From assembly GCA_030180135.1 (NCBI GenBank), contig CM058233.1:26321615-26385614 (forward strand): a stretch of DNA of 64,000 nt, given 5' to 3'. Of this stretch, positions 45,551 through 55,255 are shown piece after piece. The notes beneath the pieces are model-generated. The model saw nothing but the letters and a program-made list of their open reading frames with translations, made no database searches and was not told where the DNA came from. The DNA comes from Orychophragmus violaceus. Lineage: Eukaryota; Streptophyta; Magnoliopsida; Brassicales; Brassicaceae. Each line of letters starts with the position of its first letter. Positions within the stretch are counted from its first letter, which is position 1. The translations under genes and the position numbers were made by a program.

Positions 45551-45779
45551 CTCTTAGAGTCTTCGATAACTTCGAACTTAGGGTTTTTACTAGGATTTTT
45601 TGTTTTTATTTTTGTTTACTGATTTTTTTAATTTTTCTCTGTTTTCTCTCTGTCGCAGGTTTCATAATCGCATAGCATCGACCGTTGCACTTCTTGTGTC
45701 GATCGACACTAGGCGATTGGAGTTGAATCGATCGTTGCACTGTTAGCATAGATCGTTGCTTGGCGATTACAGACGGTTT
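45551..45779 (+). other. Athila H leader with two CGATCG pair units
   Basis: Pairs at 45679/45700 and 45729/45750, both 21 bp apart. The first is enclosed by AATCGC (45666-45671) and GCGATT (45713-45718), forming a larger dyad. Confidence 0.7.
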
Positions 45780-48416
45780 ATGCAGACGCGTGATACCAGA
45801 AGTAATCTGAACACTAATCTCGTAAACCTTCAACTTGAAGAACTTGCTAGACTAGAGAGGACAAACAGAAGAGTTCAAAGAGAAAGGATGGTTGTTGAAC
45901 GTGTGATCATATTGCCTGATGCCCAAGGTGTCCTGAGGGACCGACAAAAAAATCCTTACAATGCTGCAGGAGAACCGATTGATGCTGAAGGGAATGTCAT
46001 CCCTGATCCTCCAGAGCAACCACAGCCGCAGCAAGGACAGAACCAAGGTAGACAGATGGTTGTCCTTGAGAGGACTTTAGCTGACTATAACCGTCCGGAC
46101 GAGTTCCATGCTAACCGGTCAGCTCTTGTACTTCCTGAATTTGAGAGGAATGATTTTGAAATCAAAACCGTCTACTACTCTCTCCTGAGGCAGAAAGCCT
46201 TCCATGGCTCTCCAAGTGAGCAGCCGATGGATCACATAGATTAGTTTGAGGGCATAGTTACTGGAAGAAAGTACGATGGAGTTAACCAAGACTATCTGTT
46301 CCTCAAGCTTTTCCCCTACTCTCTGGCTGGAGATGCTGCAGCCTGGCTAAAACAACTTCCACCTGGGACGTTTGTTACTTGGGCAGCCCTGAAGAGTGAG
46401 TTCCTGCGTCACTTCTATGATGATGCCCGCTCAGACCAATTCAGACAGGACATTCTTACCTTTACCCAAGGTCCTACAGAGCCTCTTAAGACAGCCTGGA
46501 TGAGATTCAAGAAATACCAACGTGACTGCCCGCACCATGGATTCACTGAGGTGACACTTTTAGGCATCTTCTTTAGAGGAATAGATCTTCCATATCAGAC
46601 TGCGTTGGACAATTCTAGCAATGCCAACTTTAACACTAGGACTCCTGCTCAAGCTAAGCAGTTGATAGACAATCTGGTAAGCAGTAATAGCTGCAAGACC
46701 ACTGATGAGAGAAGGAAGAAGTCCGGTGGAAAGATTGAGAATTCTGAAATAGCTGATATTAGATCTAAGTTGGACACAGTTTGCAATCTTCTAGCTGGGA
46801 AGAAAGCTGTCCACTTTGCTCAAGATGTTGAGATGATCAATGATGAAGGAGAAGAGCAGGAAGAGGATGTGAATTACATCGGATGATCTGGTTTCCAGGG
46901 AAACAGGTTTGGTAATCAGTCTGGTAATAGGTTCTTCAATGGTGGACAGAAGAGTGCTTTCAACATCAATCAAAACTCTTCCAGATTTGGACAGACTAGT
47001 GGTTTTCAGAAACCTTTTGGACAAGGTAACCAAAGGACCTATGGATCTTCATATTATCAGACTCCTCCTACTGCAAGTGCTCATGAGAGCAAGATGGAAG
47101 CTATGATGGAGCAGCTGCTAGAGGGACAAACCAAGATTGCTGTGGACTGCAACAAGAAGTTGGATGCGGTTTATGAAGACCTTAATGGCAAGTTTGAGTC
47201 TCTAAACACTCATGTGAAGCAGTTGGACACTCAGGTGAGCCAGATCGCTAGTTCTGTTAAAGGAAAAGGAGTAGCAGACACCCATATTAAGGCCTGGTCA
47301 GTGTACGTTGATGATGGATCACATCTAGGTGAAAGATTTGAGCTAAGTACAGCTGAAGTGGTAGAGGAAGGTGAAATTTCGGATTTTGAGGAAAATCTCT
47401 CGGGTAGAATCTGTGAAAATTTGACTGCATCGATCGATGCACCCTTAGCGTCGATCGTTGCAAGGCGTGGACAGACAGATTCACAGAATTCTTATGACAT
47501 TGATGCAGATTCAGAGCTTAACCGCTTATTCCCTGGGGTGTTTGAGATAACCTAACATGAGATTTATGCACACTCTATTCGCTTATATCCTAAGGTATCT
47601 GAAGTGATTCAACAAGAGATTGATGAGCTTAAAGAGCTAGAGAAGATTGGTGAAGAGTTGGAAGAAATTCCACCGTCTAATGATCCACATTATCACCCTT
47701 GTGTGCAGAAGTACTTGGGTAAGATGATTCCTTTGGATGAAGAGCTGAAGGATTGGGTTATAGTTGTTCCTCAGCATATAAGTGATGTGCTATTAACCAA
47801 GGTTCCTAAGAAGCTACCTGATCTTGGGATTTTTGTGCTAAGTTGTTCTATCTTCGAAGATGGTTTTAAGCGCTCTCTTTGTGATTTAGGAGTTGCTGGA
47901 AGTCTTATGCCATACTCTGTGGCAGAGAAGCTGGGTATGATGGATTTTAGACCCACTAGGACCTCTCTTGTCCTAGCTGATCAGTCGATAAGGGTTCCGG
48001 AAGGAGTTCTTGAGGACATCCCGGTGAGAGTTGGAAACTACTTGGTTCCAATAGATTTCTTAGTTCTTAAGTACCACAGTGAGCAGGATAACGCTTTGAT
48101 ATTGGGTAGACCATTCCTAGCTACAGCTGGAGCAGTAATAGATGTGAGACACAGTCTGATAGATCTCCATCTGGAAGATGAGCCGCTGCATTTTGAGATG
48201 GACAAGCTGCGCAAGCCACTGATAGATGGGCAGACCTTCACCATTATGGATGGAGATGAAGAGCAGTCGAGTCACATTACGGTTTTGGATCCTGGGGAGC
48301 AGTTTACTCCTTCTTTTCTTGGACAAGTTCATTCTGATACAGCTTATTCTCCGCCATGGATGAGGAGACTTGCACAGAGGCAATCAAAGTCTCTGTCAGG
48401 ATCTCCAGCAAACTGA
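45780..48416 (+). pseudogene. Athila H gag-protease, three in-frame stops
   Basis: The start MQTRDTRSN is shared with the remnant at 2692. One frame with stops TAG 46242-46244 (after MDHID, where a Gln codon is likely), TGA 46884-46886 and TAA 47553-47555. The gag domain has FLKLFPYSLAGDAAAWL, FLRHFYDDAR and GFTEVTLLGIFFRGID, then a Gly/Asn/Phe-rich stretch. The aspartic protease at about 47600-48250 has SLCDLGVAGSLMPYS, ILGRPFLATAGAVIDV and LRKPLIDGQ. After it the frame jumps to a short tail (AYSPPWMRRLAQRQ) instead of RT. A CGATCG pair at 47431/47452 lies inside the coding frame. Confidence 0.9.
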
Positions 48417-48458
48417 TCTTGTTCGTCCGGTCAAGCTAATGACCTTAAACAAGCGCTG

Positions 48459-48476
48459 AGTGGGAGGCAACCCACT
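48459..48476 (+). other. conserved Athila hairpin
   Basis: AGTGGG-aggcaa-CCCACT is preceded by AAACAAGCGCTG and is identical to the hairpin at 20590-20607, although the flanks have diverged. Confidence 0.75.
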
Positions 48477-49251
48477 GTTAGGTTTAAGTGTTTTTCTTTC
48501 TTATTTTTGGTGTTTTTCTTAGGATTTCATGTTTTTATTTTTTTTGCTAAGTTTCAGATACAGAACTCGAGTCTGGAGATGTGTGACGATCGATGCACTT
48601 GTGCACCGGTCGTTGCAATTGGTTTAAATTGCAAAATTAAGGTACGCGCGCTTAACCGGAATCAATTTGGTTCAACAAGTGACAATCGTTGCTCATCTGC
48701 AACGGTCGTTGCACCCACGATCGAGGTAAGTACCTTAAACCCTTTTCTCCTCTTTCCTTCTCCAACTCCGCCGTCCGTACAACCGCGACTCCACACTTCT
48801 AAATCTCTCATATCTTCGTCATTTTCACTGATTCCAAGTGCTATTCTCTTGTTTTTACACTCTTAATACATTCCTATAACCCATTTGTCACAAATCCAAG
48901 GTAATGTGTCATGATTTCATGATTTCCGAATTCGTTTTTAGGGTTTTAGAATTTGAGAATTTTTGGTTTGAGATTGATGATTCCGTGCTGTTATTAGCCT
49001 CATTTAGGTCGATTGTGATGAATGCATGCTGAATTTGAGTTTGATTTACAATTTTGGATCGATACTTAGCATCTGTAAAAATCGCCCTGCAACGATCGAT
49101 GCATTAGTGCAACGGTCGTTGCGTTGCGATTTTAGGGATTTGTTCGATGATGTGGAATCGCCTTGCAGCGATTGATGCCTTAGTGCAACGGTCGTTTCTT
49201 CGTGATTTCACAGAGAGATTTCTGCCGTGACTTATATGATATATTGATTTC
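48477..49251 (+). other. Athila H spacer before the ORF-1/env-like gene
   Basis: T-rich stretch with possible splice signals (TTTCAG near 48556, GAGGTAAGT near 48723, TTGCAG just before the ATG at 49252). CGATCG-type pairs lie at 48587/48607, 48683/48703, 49093/49113 and 49169/49189. Splicing to the downstream gene would be a natural way to express it, but is unproven. Confidence 0.6.
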
Positions 49252-49917
49252 TTGCAGATGCCTCCTCGACCGTTCCGTAAACGCAGAGCCACCGCAGCCG
49301 CTGCTACAGTTCATCATGCTCCACCACCAGAGTGGTTCCATAGAGAATCACCACATCCTGAGCCGTATGTGAGAGTTGGTCAGGCAATAGCACCGCCTTG
49401 GCCTAGAGCAGACCAGACAGAGATTCCGTCAGACAGAGAGTGGCCGAACGATATTGCTGAGTTCCTCAAGACCGACACTTTTACGGAGAGGCCACTACTT
49501 AACCATTGTGATGATTTTGACACGTTGCTTTACAACGGTTGGTGTGGCATGACGCTTAAGCCAACCAAGTTTGCAGACTACTCTACTTGTAAGAGTCTGG
49601 GCATTGCTGAGCAGGTTCTTACGCTGTGTAAGGGCATTGGTCTCGGGACAATGCCTATGCAGCCTTACGACTTGTACCCTGAGTTGGTGAGACAGCTGCT
49701 AGCCACTTGCAGAGTGGTTTACCCGGACCCAGACAGCAGGAGTGCTTCAGGAGGTATCTTTACCTTCATGTGCTTAGGAGCCAGGTATTGGATTCCTCTT
49801 CTCGATATCTGCAGGATTTATAGATTCAGCACTGAGCCGAGACGTATTGGCATAAGTCTTGAGTGGGATACGGAGGAAGCTCAGTTTTTCTGGGAGTGTA
49901 TTGGCAATGGTCGATAC
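49252..49917 (+). pseudogene. Athila H ATHILA ORF-1/env-like gene, 5' part
   Basis: Starts MPPRPFRKRRA, basic and Pro-rich. It continues into a segment typical of the ATHILA ORF-1 family: KPTKFADYSTCKSLGI, LYPELVRQLLATC and IFTFMCLGARYWIPLLDICRIYRF. The function of this family is unknown. It occupies the position of env in retroviruses, but I see no signal peptide or clear membrane segment in this part. The frame is open for 222 codons until copia A2 interrupts it at 49918; the apparent stop is inside the copia LTR. Confidence 0.82.
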
Positions 49918-50553
49918 TGAAGGATTGTTTAGTGTTAATCCTGATTCAATTCTTCAGATTAAACTCACCTAAACATGCCAGATCTAGGTTCTCTTGCTAG
50001 AATCATAAAGGATCTCACCTGTTACCTTGTTATGCAGCGGAAAGAGGAGGTACGGGTCAGAGATCAGCAGAACCACCAAGAGATAGCTCCTCCAAAGGCT
50101 CACACACGCACACTGCAGGAAATTGGCTGCTAGACCAAGAGGAGAGAGGCGCAGAAAGAGAGAGAGGGAGGCGCAGGAATGGCTGAGAAAAAGAGCTAGG
50201 GCAAGTTTTTAATTAAAAACCCTTGTCCAGTCTTGTTGGGCCTTTTGGGCCCAATTCCCAGTCTGATTAAATCCCTTAGATTTAATCAGGCCCTTTAATC
50301 TCTCTCTTAGTACAGTAAATGCCTAGCACTTTTACCGTACTTCTGCTAAACCGTTCCTACACATTTTCCTGTTAGCTTAGGCGTGTGACCCATATGGGAT
50401 CATATAATAAAGGCAATAAATCCAAGATTTATAGATCATGAGCGGACTCTAGCAAGCCATCATGACCCCCAGTATTATATGACTTATGTCTGATCATTGA
50501 CATACTCTTACTTTCTAGAGACAGTACAGAGATTACTGGACATAATTCCAACA
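49918..50553 (-). repeat. 3' LTR of copia A2 (636 bp)
   Basis: On the plus strand TGAAGGATTG...ATTCCAACA, followed by the PPT. Confidence 0.96.
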
Positions 50554-51280
50554 ATCTCCCACTTGAACTGGAATCTCTGTATTCATAATCCTTTTGTCTC
50601 AATATCTCGATTAGTCATAAGGCAAGATTAGTGTCATCCTTATAAAGCCTAATCTTGTTCATCGGACTCTGATTTGATACTGACAATCCAAACGACTCGG
50701 GAAAGTCCGTTTGAGCATGGCCATGCATTTTCCAGTATTCAAATCTCCGATTGGCATAGAGATATTCACTCCATTTATATTGGAGGGACAAATCCCGTCT
50801 TGTTCCATCACTGTAAACTACTCATTTCATAATACACCCAAACAAGGTCCTTATAACTATCGCTTAATGACAGCGTTAGACAATGATCAAGGCGCATCAG
50901 TTGATGTGCAGTCACATGCATGCGAACTCAGGTCTAAGGACTATACTCTATAGTCGTAGTAAGAATCTCTTATGACACAGATATAAATATCCTGAAGAGT
51001 TCTTACCAATCTAGTCTCACGCGGTTGTTGGTGTTCCAATTTCAACAACCTTCGATTAGGGACAGGATGATATAAGCCATCTATCAAATATAGGGTCTCA
51101 TGATCAAGCTAAATGACTTTGATGACTCAAGATCAAGTCACTTACTTCGATGACCTATAAAATGGTTCATATCACAGTTAAAATAATCTTGAAATAATAA
51201 TTTCATTAAACATCATAAAATGTTTTACAAGAACATATCAATAACTAAATAAAGCCCTCAAACTCCCACTCAAATTTAGA
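50554..51280 (-). other. copia A2 3' noncoding region, PPT and hairpins
   Basis: PPT at 50554-50565. Hairpin GACTATA/TATAGTC at 50939-50955, GGTTGTTG/CAACAACC stem at 51023-51050 and AGTGGGAG octamer after the stop at 51263-51270 (all minus strand). Compared with copia A1, about 110 bp are missing at about 51007, between GTTCTTA and CCAATCTAG. Confidence 0.75.
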
Positions 51281-54200
51281 TTACATTTCAATGTCTCTAA
51301 TGCCTACAGCTTCAGTTAGGAACTCGAGCTTAGGTCTTGGGAGTGGCTTTGTCAATGGATCAGTGACGTTATCATCTGTCTGAACTCGGCTGATCTTGAC
51401 TTCCTTTCTATTAATGATGTCACGTATCAAGTGAAATCTTCTTAGCACATGCTTGGATTTCTGGTGTGATCTTGGTTCCTTTGCATGAGCAATAGCACCA
51501 TTGTTATCACAAAACAGTGCCAGGGGCTCAGCCGCATTTGGTATCACACCTAGTTCAATGATGAACTTTCGTATCCAAACAACTTCTTTCGCTGCTTCTG
51601 AAGCGGCGATATATTCAGCTTCTGTAGTGGAATCAGCAACGGTGTCTTGCTTGGAGCTTCTCCAACTGATTGCACCGCCATTCAGACAAAAGATATAACC
51701 GGACTGTGACCGGAAATCATCTTGGTCTGTCTGGAAACTTGCGTCCGTGAATCCACTGACTTCAAGCACATCACTTCCACCGTATACCAAGAACTTGTCC
51801 TTAGTATGTCTTAGATACTTCAGGATATTCTTGACGGCAATCCAATGGTTTTCACCTGGATTTGACTGGTATCTACTCGTCATGCTCAATGCATAAGCAA
51901 CATCAGGACGAGTACAGATCATGGCATACATGACAGATCCTATTGCAGATGCATAAGGAATATTCTTCATGCGCTCAAGCTCAGCAGCCGTCGTAGGGCT
52001 CTGCTTCTTGCTTAGCGTTGTGCCATGTACCATTGGCGTGAAGTCCTTCTTGGAATCTGCCATGCTGAATCTATGCAGGACTTTGTCAATGTATGAATCT
52101 TGACACAAGCCTATCAGCCTTTTAGATCTATCCCGGTAGATCCTGATTCCAAGAACGTATGCGGCTTCACCCATGTCTTTCATGGAAAAACAACTTCCAA
52201 GCCAGTCCTTTACCGACTTCAGCATTGGAACGTCGTTTCCGAGAAGCAGTATGTCATCGACATACAGAATAAGAAATACTATCTTGCTCCCACTAGTTTT
52301 CTTATACACGCATTGTTCTTCTTCGTTTCTGATGAAGTCAAATTGCTTGATCGCTTCATCAAAACGAAGATTCCAGCTCCTCGATGCTTGCTTCAATCCA
52401 TAAATGGATTTATGAAGCTTGCATACTTTCCCAGCATTCTTTGGATCTATGTAACCGTCAGGTTGTGTCATATACACATCCTCTTCCAGAATTCCATTCA
52501 GGAAGGCGGTTTTTACGTCCATCTGCCAAATTTCATAATCATGAAAAGCTGCAGTTGCTAGTAGAATCCGAATAGATTTCATCATTGCCACTGGGGAATA
52601 GGTTTCATCGTAATCCACACCGTGAACTTGCCTGAAACCTTTTGCCACCAACCTGGCTTTATAAATCTGGACATTTCCATCCACGTCAATCTTCTTCTTG
52701 AAGATCCATTTACACTCGATGGCTTTTACACCAGCAGGTAAGTCAACCAACGAAAACACTTGGTTGACCGACATGGAGTCCATTTCGGAATCAGTGGCCT
52801 TACGCCACTTAGAGGAATCTGGGCCCATCATGGCTTGATTGAAGTTCGATGGCTCATCACCATCAATGATCAGAAGATCATGACAGTCAGTCACGAGAAA
52901 TCCTTGATATCTCTCGGGTTCGTGACGGATCCTCCCGGATCTTCGAACTTCAGGTACCACAGGTTCAGGCTCTACAATTTCTTGTAGGTCCTCCTGCTGC
53001 TCTTCCTCATTAGGTTGAGCAGTATCCTGTTCATCTTGAATTTCTTCAAGCAGTACCTTACTCCCACTGTTTTTCTTAGAGAGAAACTCCCTCTCAAGAA
53101 AATTACAATCCCGGGCAACAAAAATCTTGTTCTCGGATCGTAGATAGAAGTAATAAGCCTTGGTTTCCTTCGGATAACCAATGAAATAGCATTTATCAGA
53201 CTTTGGTGTAAGCTTGTCAGAGATCAATCTCTTGACATAGGCTTCACAACCCCAAATTCTAAGATAAGACAGCACTGGAGCTTCTCCAGTCCATAGTTCA
53301 TATGGTGTCTTTGCTACTGCTTTTGATGGCGCTCTATTTAGAGTGAACACTGCTGTTAGCAGAGCATATCCCCAAAGGGATATTGGAAGGTCTGTGTGAC
53401 TCATCATAGACCGAACCATATCCAATAAGGTCCGATTCCTCCTCTCAGACACACCATTCCATTGAGGTGTTCCAGGAGGAGTGAGTTGGGAAACTATCCC
53501 ACACTCTCTTAGATGATCACTGAATTCTTGGCTTAAGTATTCTCCTCCTCGGTCGGACCGAAGAGCCTTAATGCTTTTGCCAAGTTGGTTCTGTACTTCA
53601 TTTTGGAATTCTCTGAATTTCTCAAACGATTCAGACTTATGTTTCATCAAATAAACATATCCATACCTACTGAAATCATCAGTGAAGGTAATGAAGTACT
53701 GATAGTTTCCTCTTGCATTTGTGGACATTGGGCCACACACATCAGTGTGTATCAGGCCCAATAAGTCACTGGCCCTCTCGTTAGGTTTATTAAAGGGGGC
53801 CCGTGTCATTTTGCCCATCATGCAGGATTCGCATTTCTCACATGACTCAAAGTCAAATGAGCCAAGAAGTCCATTCGAATGGAGCCTCTTGATGCGTTTC
53901 TCGCTGATGTGCCCTAAACGACAATGCCATAGAAACGTTCGGTTCTCCTCATTAGGTTTGAACCGTTTGGTATTAATGTTATAAATTGGCGCGGATTGAT
54001 CAAGTATGTAAAGCCCATTCGTAAGAGGGGCACAACCATAGAACAAATTGTTGCGATTGAAGGAACATAATTTATTCTTAACTGAAAAATCATAACCTTC
54101 CAAATCCAACAAAGAAATTGAAATAATATTTCTGCTTATCGCAGGTACAAAATAACAATTATTGAGTTCTAAAACCAATCCCGAAGGTAAAGACAACAAG

Positions 54201-55255
54201 TATGTGCCTACAGCTAGTGCAGGAACTTTCGCTCCATTCCCAACTCGTAGCTCCACTTGTCCTTGCTTTAGCCTCCTACTGTTGCTGAGTGCCTGCATAT
54301 TAGTACAAATATGAGCCCCACAACCAGTATCCATAACCCATGAGGTATTATCAGAAGTAGTTGTATTAACTTCTATAACAAAAATACCTGATGAAGAAGT
54401 CTCGAGAGTCTTCTTCTTTAATTCCATTAGACCTTCCTGGAATTTCTTACATTCTCTCCTCCAATGCCCTGGTTCTTTACAGAACCTGCAGATGTCAGTA
54501 GGCCCAGCCTTGGATTTGGGCTTGGGCTTTGGCGTGTCCTTGTCCGAGACTTGAACAGCCTTAGCCTTTCCCTTGTCCTTGGTAGAGGATTTCTTAAAGC
54601 CCTTGCCCTTTTGCACCATAAGCACATTGGGGTCCTTGGCTTTCCTCAAGTTGGGCTCTGCAGTCTTGACCATTCCGTGAAGCTCAGGCAATGTCTTACT
54701 CAAGCCATGCATATTGAAGTTCAGGATGAACTGATCATAGCTTGCAGGTAAAGACTGCAGAACGATGTCGCAGGCAAGTTCCTGGCTGATAGGGCAGTCG
54801 AGTTTCTGAAGATGATCGAGATAACCCATCATCTTCAAGACATGAGGACTCACTGCCGCATTTGCAGCCAACTTACAGTCTAAGAGGTTCTTAACTGTCT
54901 GGAACCTCTCAGTCCTTGCCTGCTCCTGAAAAAGCGATTTCAGGCTTGCCATTATCTCGATGGGCGACAACACACTCTCGAACTGCATTTGCAGCTCAGC
55001 AGTCATGGTCGCCAACATCAGGCAATAGACATCATTTTCATCTGACGAATGCTTTTCCCAAGCATTACGCAGAGTCCTGGCGGCATTGTTAGGAGGCCTC
55101 TCGGTGAGGGGATCACGAAGGACATAATCCTTCTTCTCCTGCTTGAGGACCAGCCTCAAGTTCCTTGACCACGTCAGGAAGTTCGTTCCAGTCAGCTTCT
55201 CCTTTTCGAGAACAGACCGGATTGAGAATGTGTTTTGAGTGCTTGTAGTAGTCAT
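51281..55255 (-). CDS. copia gag-pol polyprotein, intact (1324 aa)
   Basis: One open frame; I choose the Met at 55255 (MTTTSTQNTFSIRS) because it aligns with the starts of copies B and C and follows the same CAGCT. An in-frame upstream Met at 55297 adds 14 residues not shared by them. Gag ends with the knuckle CRFCKEPGHWRREC at 256-269. Protease WVMDTGCGAH has Asp about 308. The integrase H/C zinc region and DDE motifs (HTDVCGP, RSDRGGEY, NGVSERRN) are intact. RT has YGLKQASRSW and YVDD; RNase H has FTDASF, STTEAEY and FCDNNGA. No missing catalytic residue was seen. It is probably able to supply enzymes for itself and relatives (inference). Confidence 0.96.
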   Translation of the reverse strand: MTTTSTQNTFSIRSVLEKEKLTGTNFLTWSRNLRLVLKQEKKDYVLRDPLTERPPNNAARTLRNAWEKHSSDENDVYCLMLATMTAELQMQFESVLSPIEIMASLKSLFQEQARTERFQTVKNLLDCKLAANAAVSPHVLKMMGYLDHLQKLDCPISQELACDIVLQSLPASYDQFILNFNMHGLSKTLPELHGMVKTAEPNLRKAKDPNVLMVQKGKGFKKSSTKDKGKAKAVQVSDKDTPKPKPKSKAGPTDICRFCKEPGHWRRECKKFQEGLMELKKKTLETSSSGIFVIEVNTTTSDNTSWVMDTGCGAHICTNMQALSNSRRLKQGQVELRVGNGAKVPALAVGTYLLSLPSGLVLELNNCYFVPAISRNIISISLLDLEGYDFSVKNKLCSFNRNNLFYGCAPLTNGLYILDQSAPIYNINTKRFKPNEENRTFLWHCRLGHISEKRIKRLHSNGLLGSFDFESCEKCESCMMGKMTRAPFNKPNERASDLLGLIHTDVCGPMSTNARGNYQYFITFTDDFSRYGYVYLMKHKSESFEKFREFQNEVQNQLGKSIKALRSDRGGEYLSQEFSDHLRECGIVSQLTPPGTPQWNGVSERRNRTLLDMVRSMMSHTDLPISLWGYALLTAVFTLNRAPSKAVAKTPYELWTGEAPVLSYLRIWGCEAYVKRLISDKLTPKSDKCYFIGYPKETKAYYFYLRSENKIFVARDCNFLEREFLSKKNSGSKVLLEEIQDEQDTAQPNEEEQQEDLQEIVEPEPVVPEVRRSGRIRHEPERYQGFLVTDCHDLLIIDGDEPSNFNQAMMGPDSSKWRKATDSEMDSMSVNQVFSLVDLPAGVKAIECKWIFKKKIDVDGNVQIYKARLVAKGFRQVHGVDYDETYSPVAMMKSIRILLATAAFHDYEIWQMDVKTAFLNGILEEDVYMTQPDGYIDPKNAGKVCKLHKSIYGLKQASRSWNLRFDEAIKQFDFIRNEEEQCVYKKTSGSKIVFLILYVDDILLLGNDVPMLKSVKDWLGSCFSMKDMGEAAYVLGIRIYRDRSKRLIGLCQDSYIDKVLHRFSMADSKKDFTPMVHGTTLSKKQSPTTAAELERMKNIPYASAIGSVMYAMICTRPDVAYALSMTSRYQSNPGENHWIAVKNILKYLRHTKDKFLVYGGSDVLEVSGFTDASFQTDQDDFRSQSGYIFCLNGGAISWRSSKQDTVADSTTEAEYIAASEAAKEVVWIRKFIIELGVIPNAAEPLALFCDNNGAIAHAKEPRSHQKSKHVLRRFHLIRDIINRKEVKISRVQTDDNVTDPLTKPLPRPKLEFLTEAVGIRDIEM

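Noticed and set aside
48507..48866. 119-codon plus-strand frame after the Athila hairpin
   Set aside because: T-rich spacer with low-complexity translation; no start context or conserved counterpart in Athila E.
44509..49195. CRISPR-like array from regularly recurring CGATCG units
   Set aside because: Cores are short, irregularly distributed beyond the pair, without constant repeats and unique spacers, and the genome is a plant nucleus.
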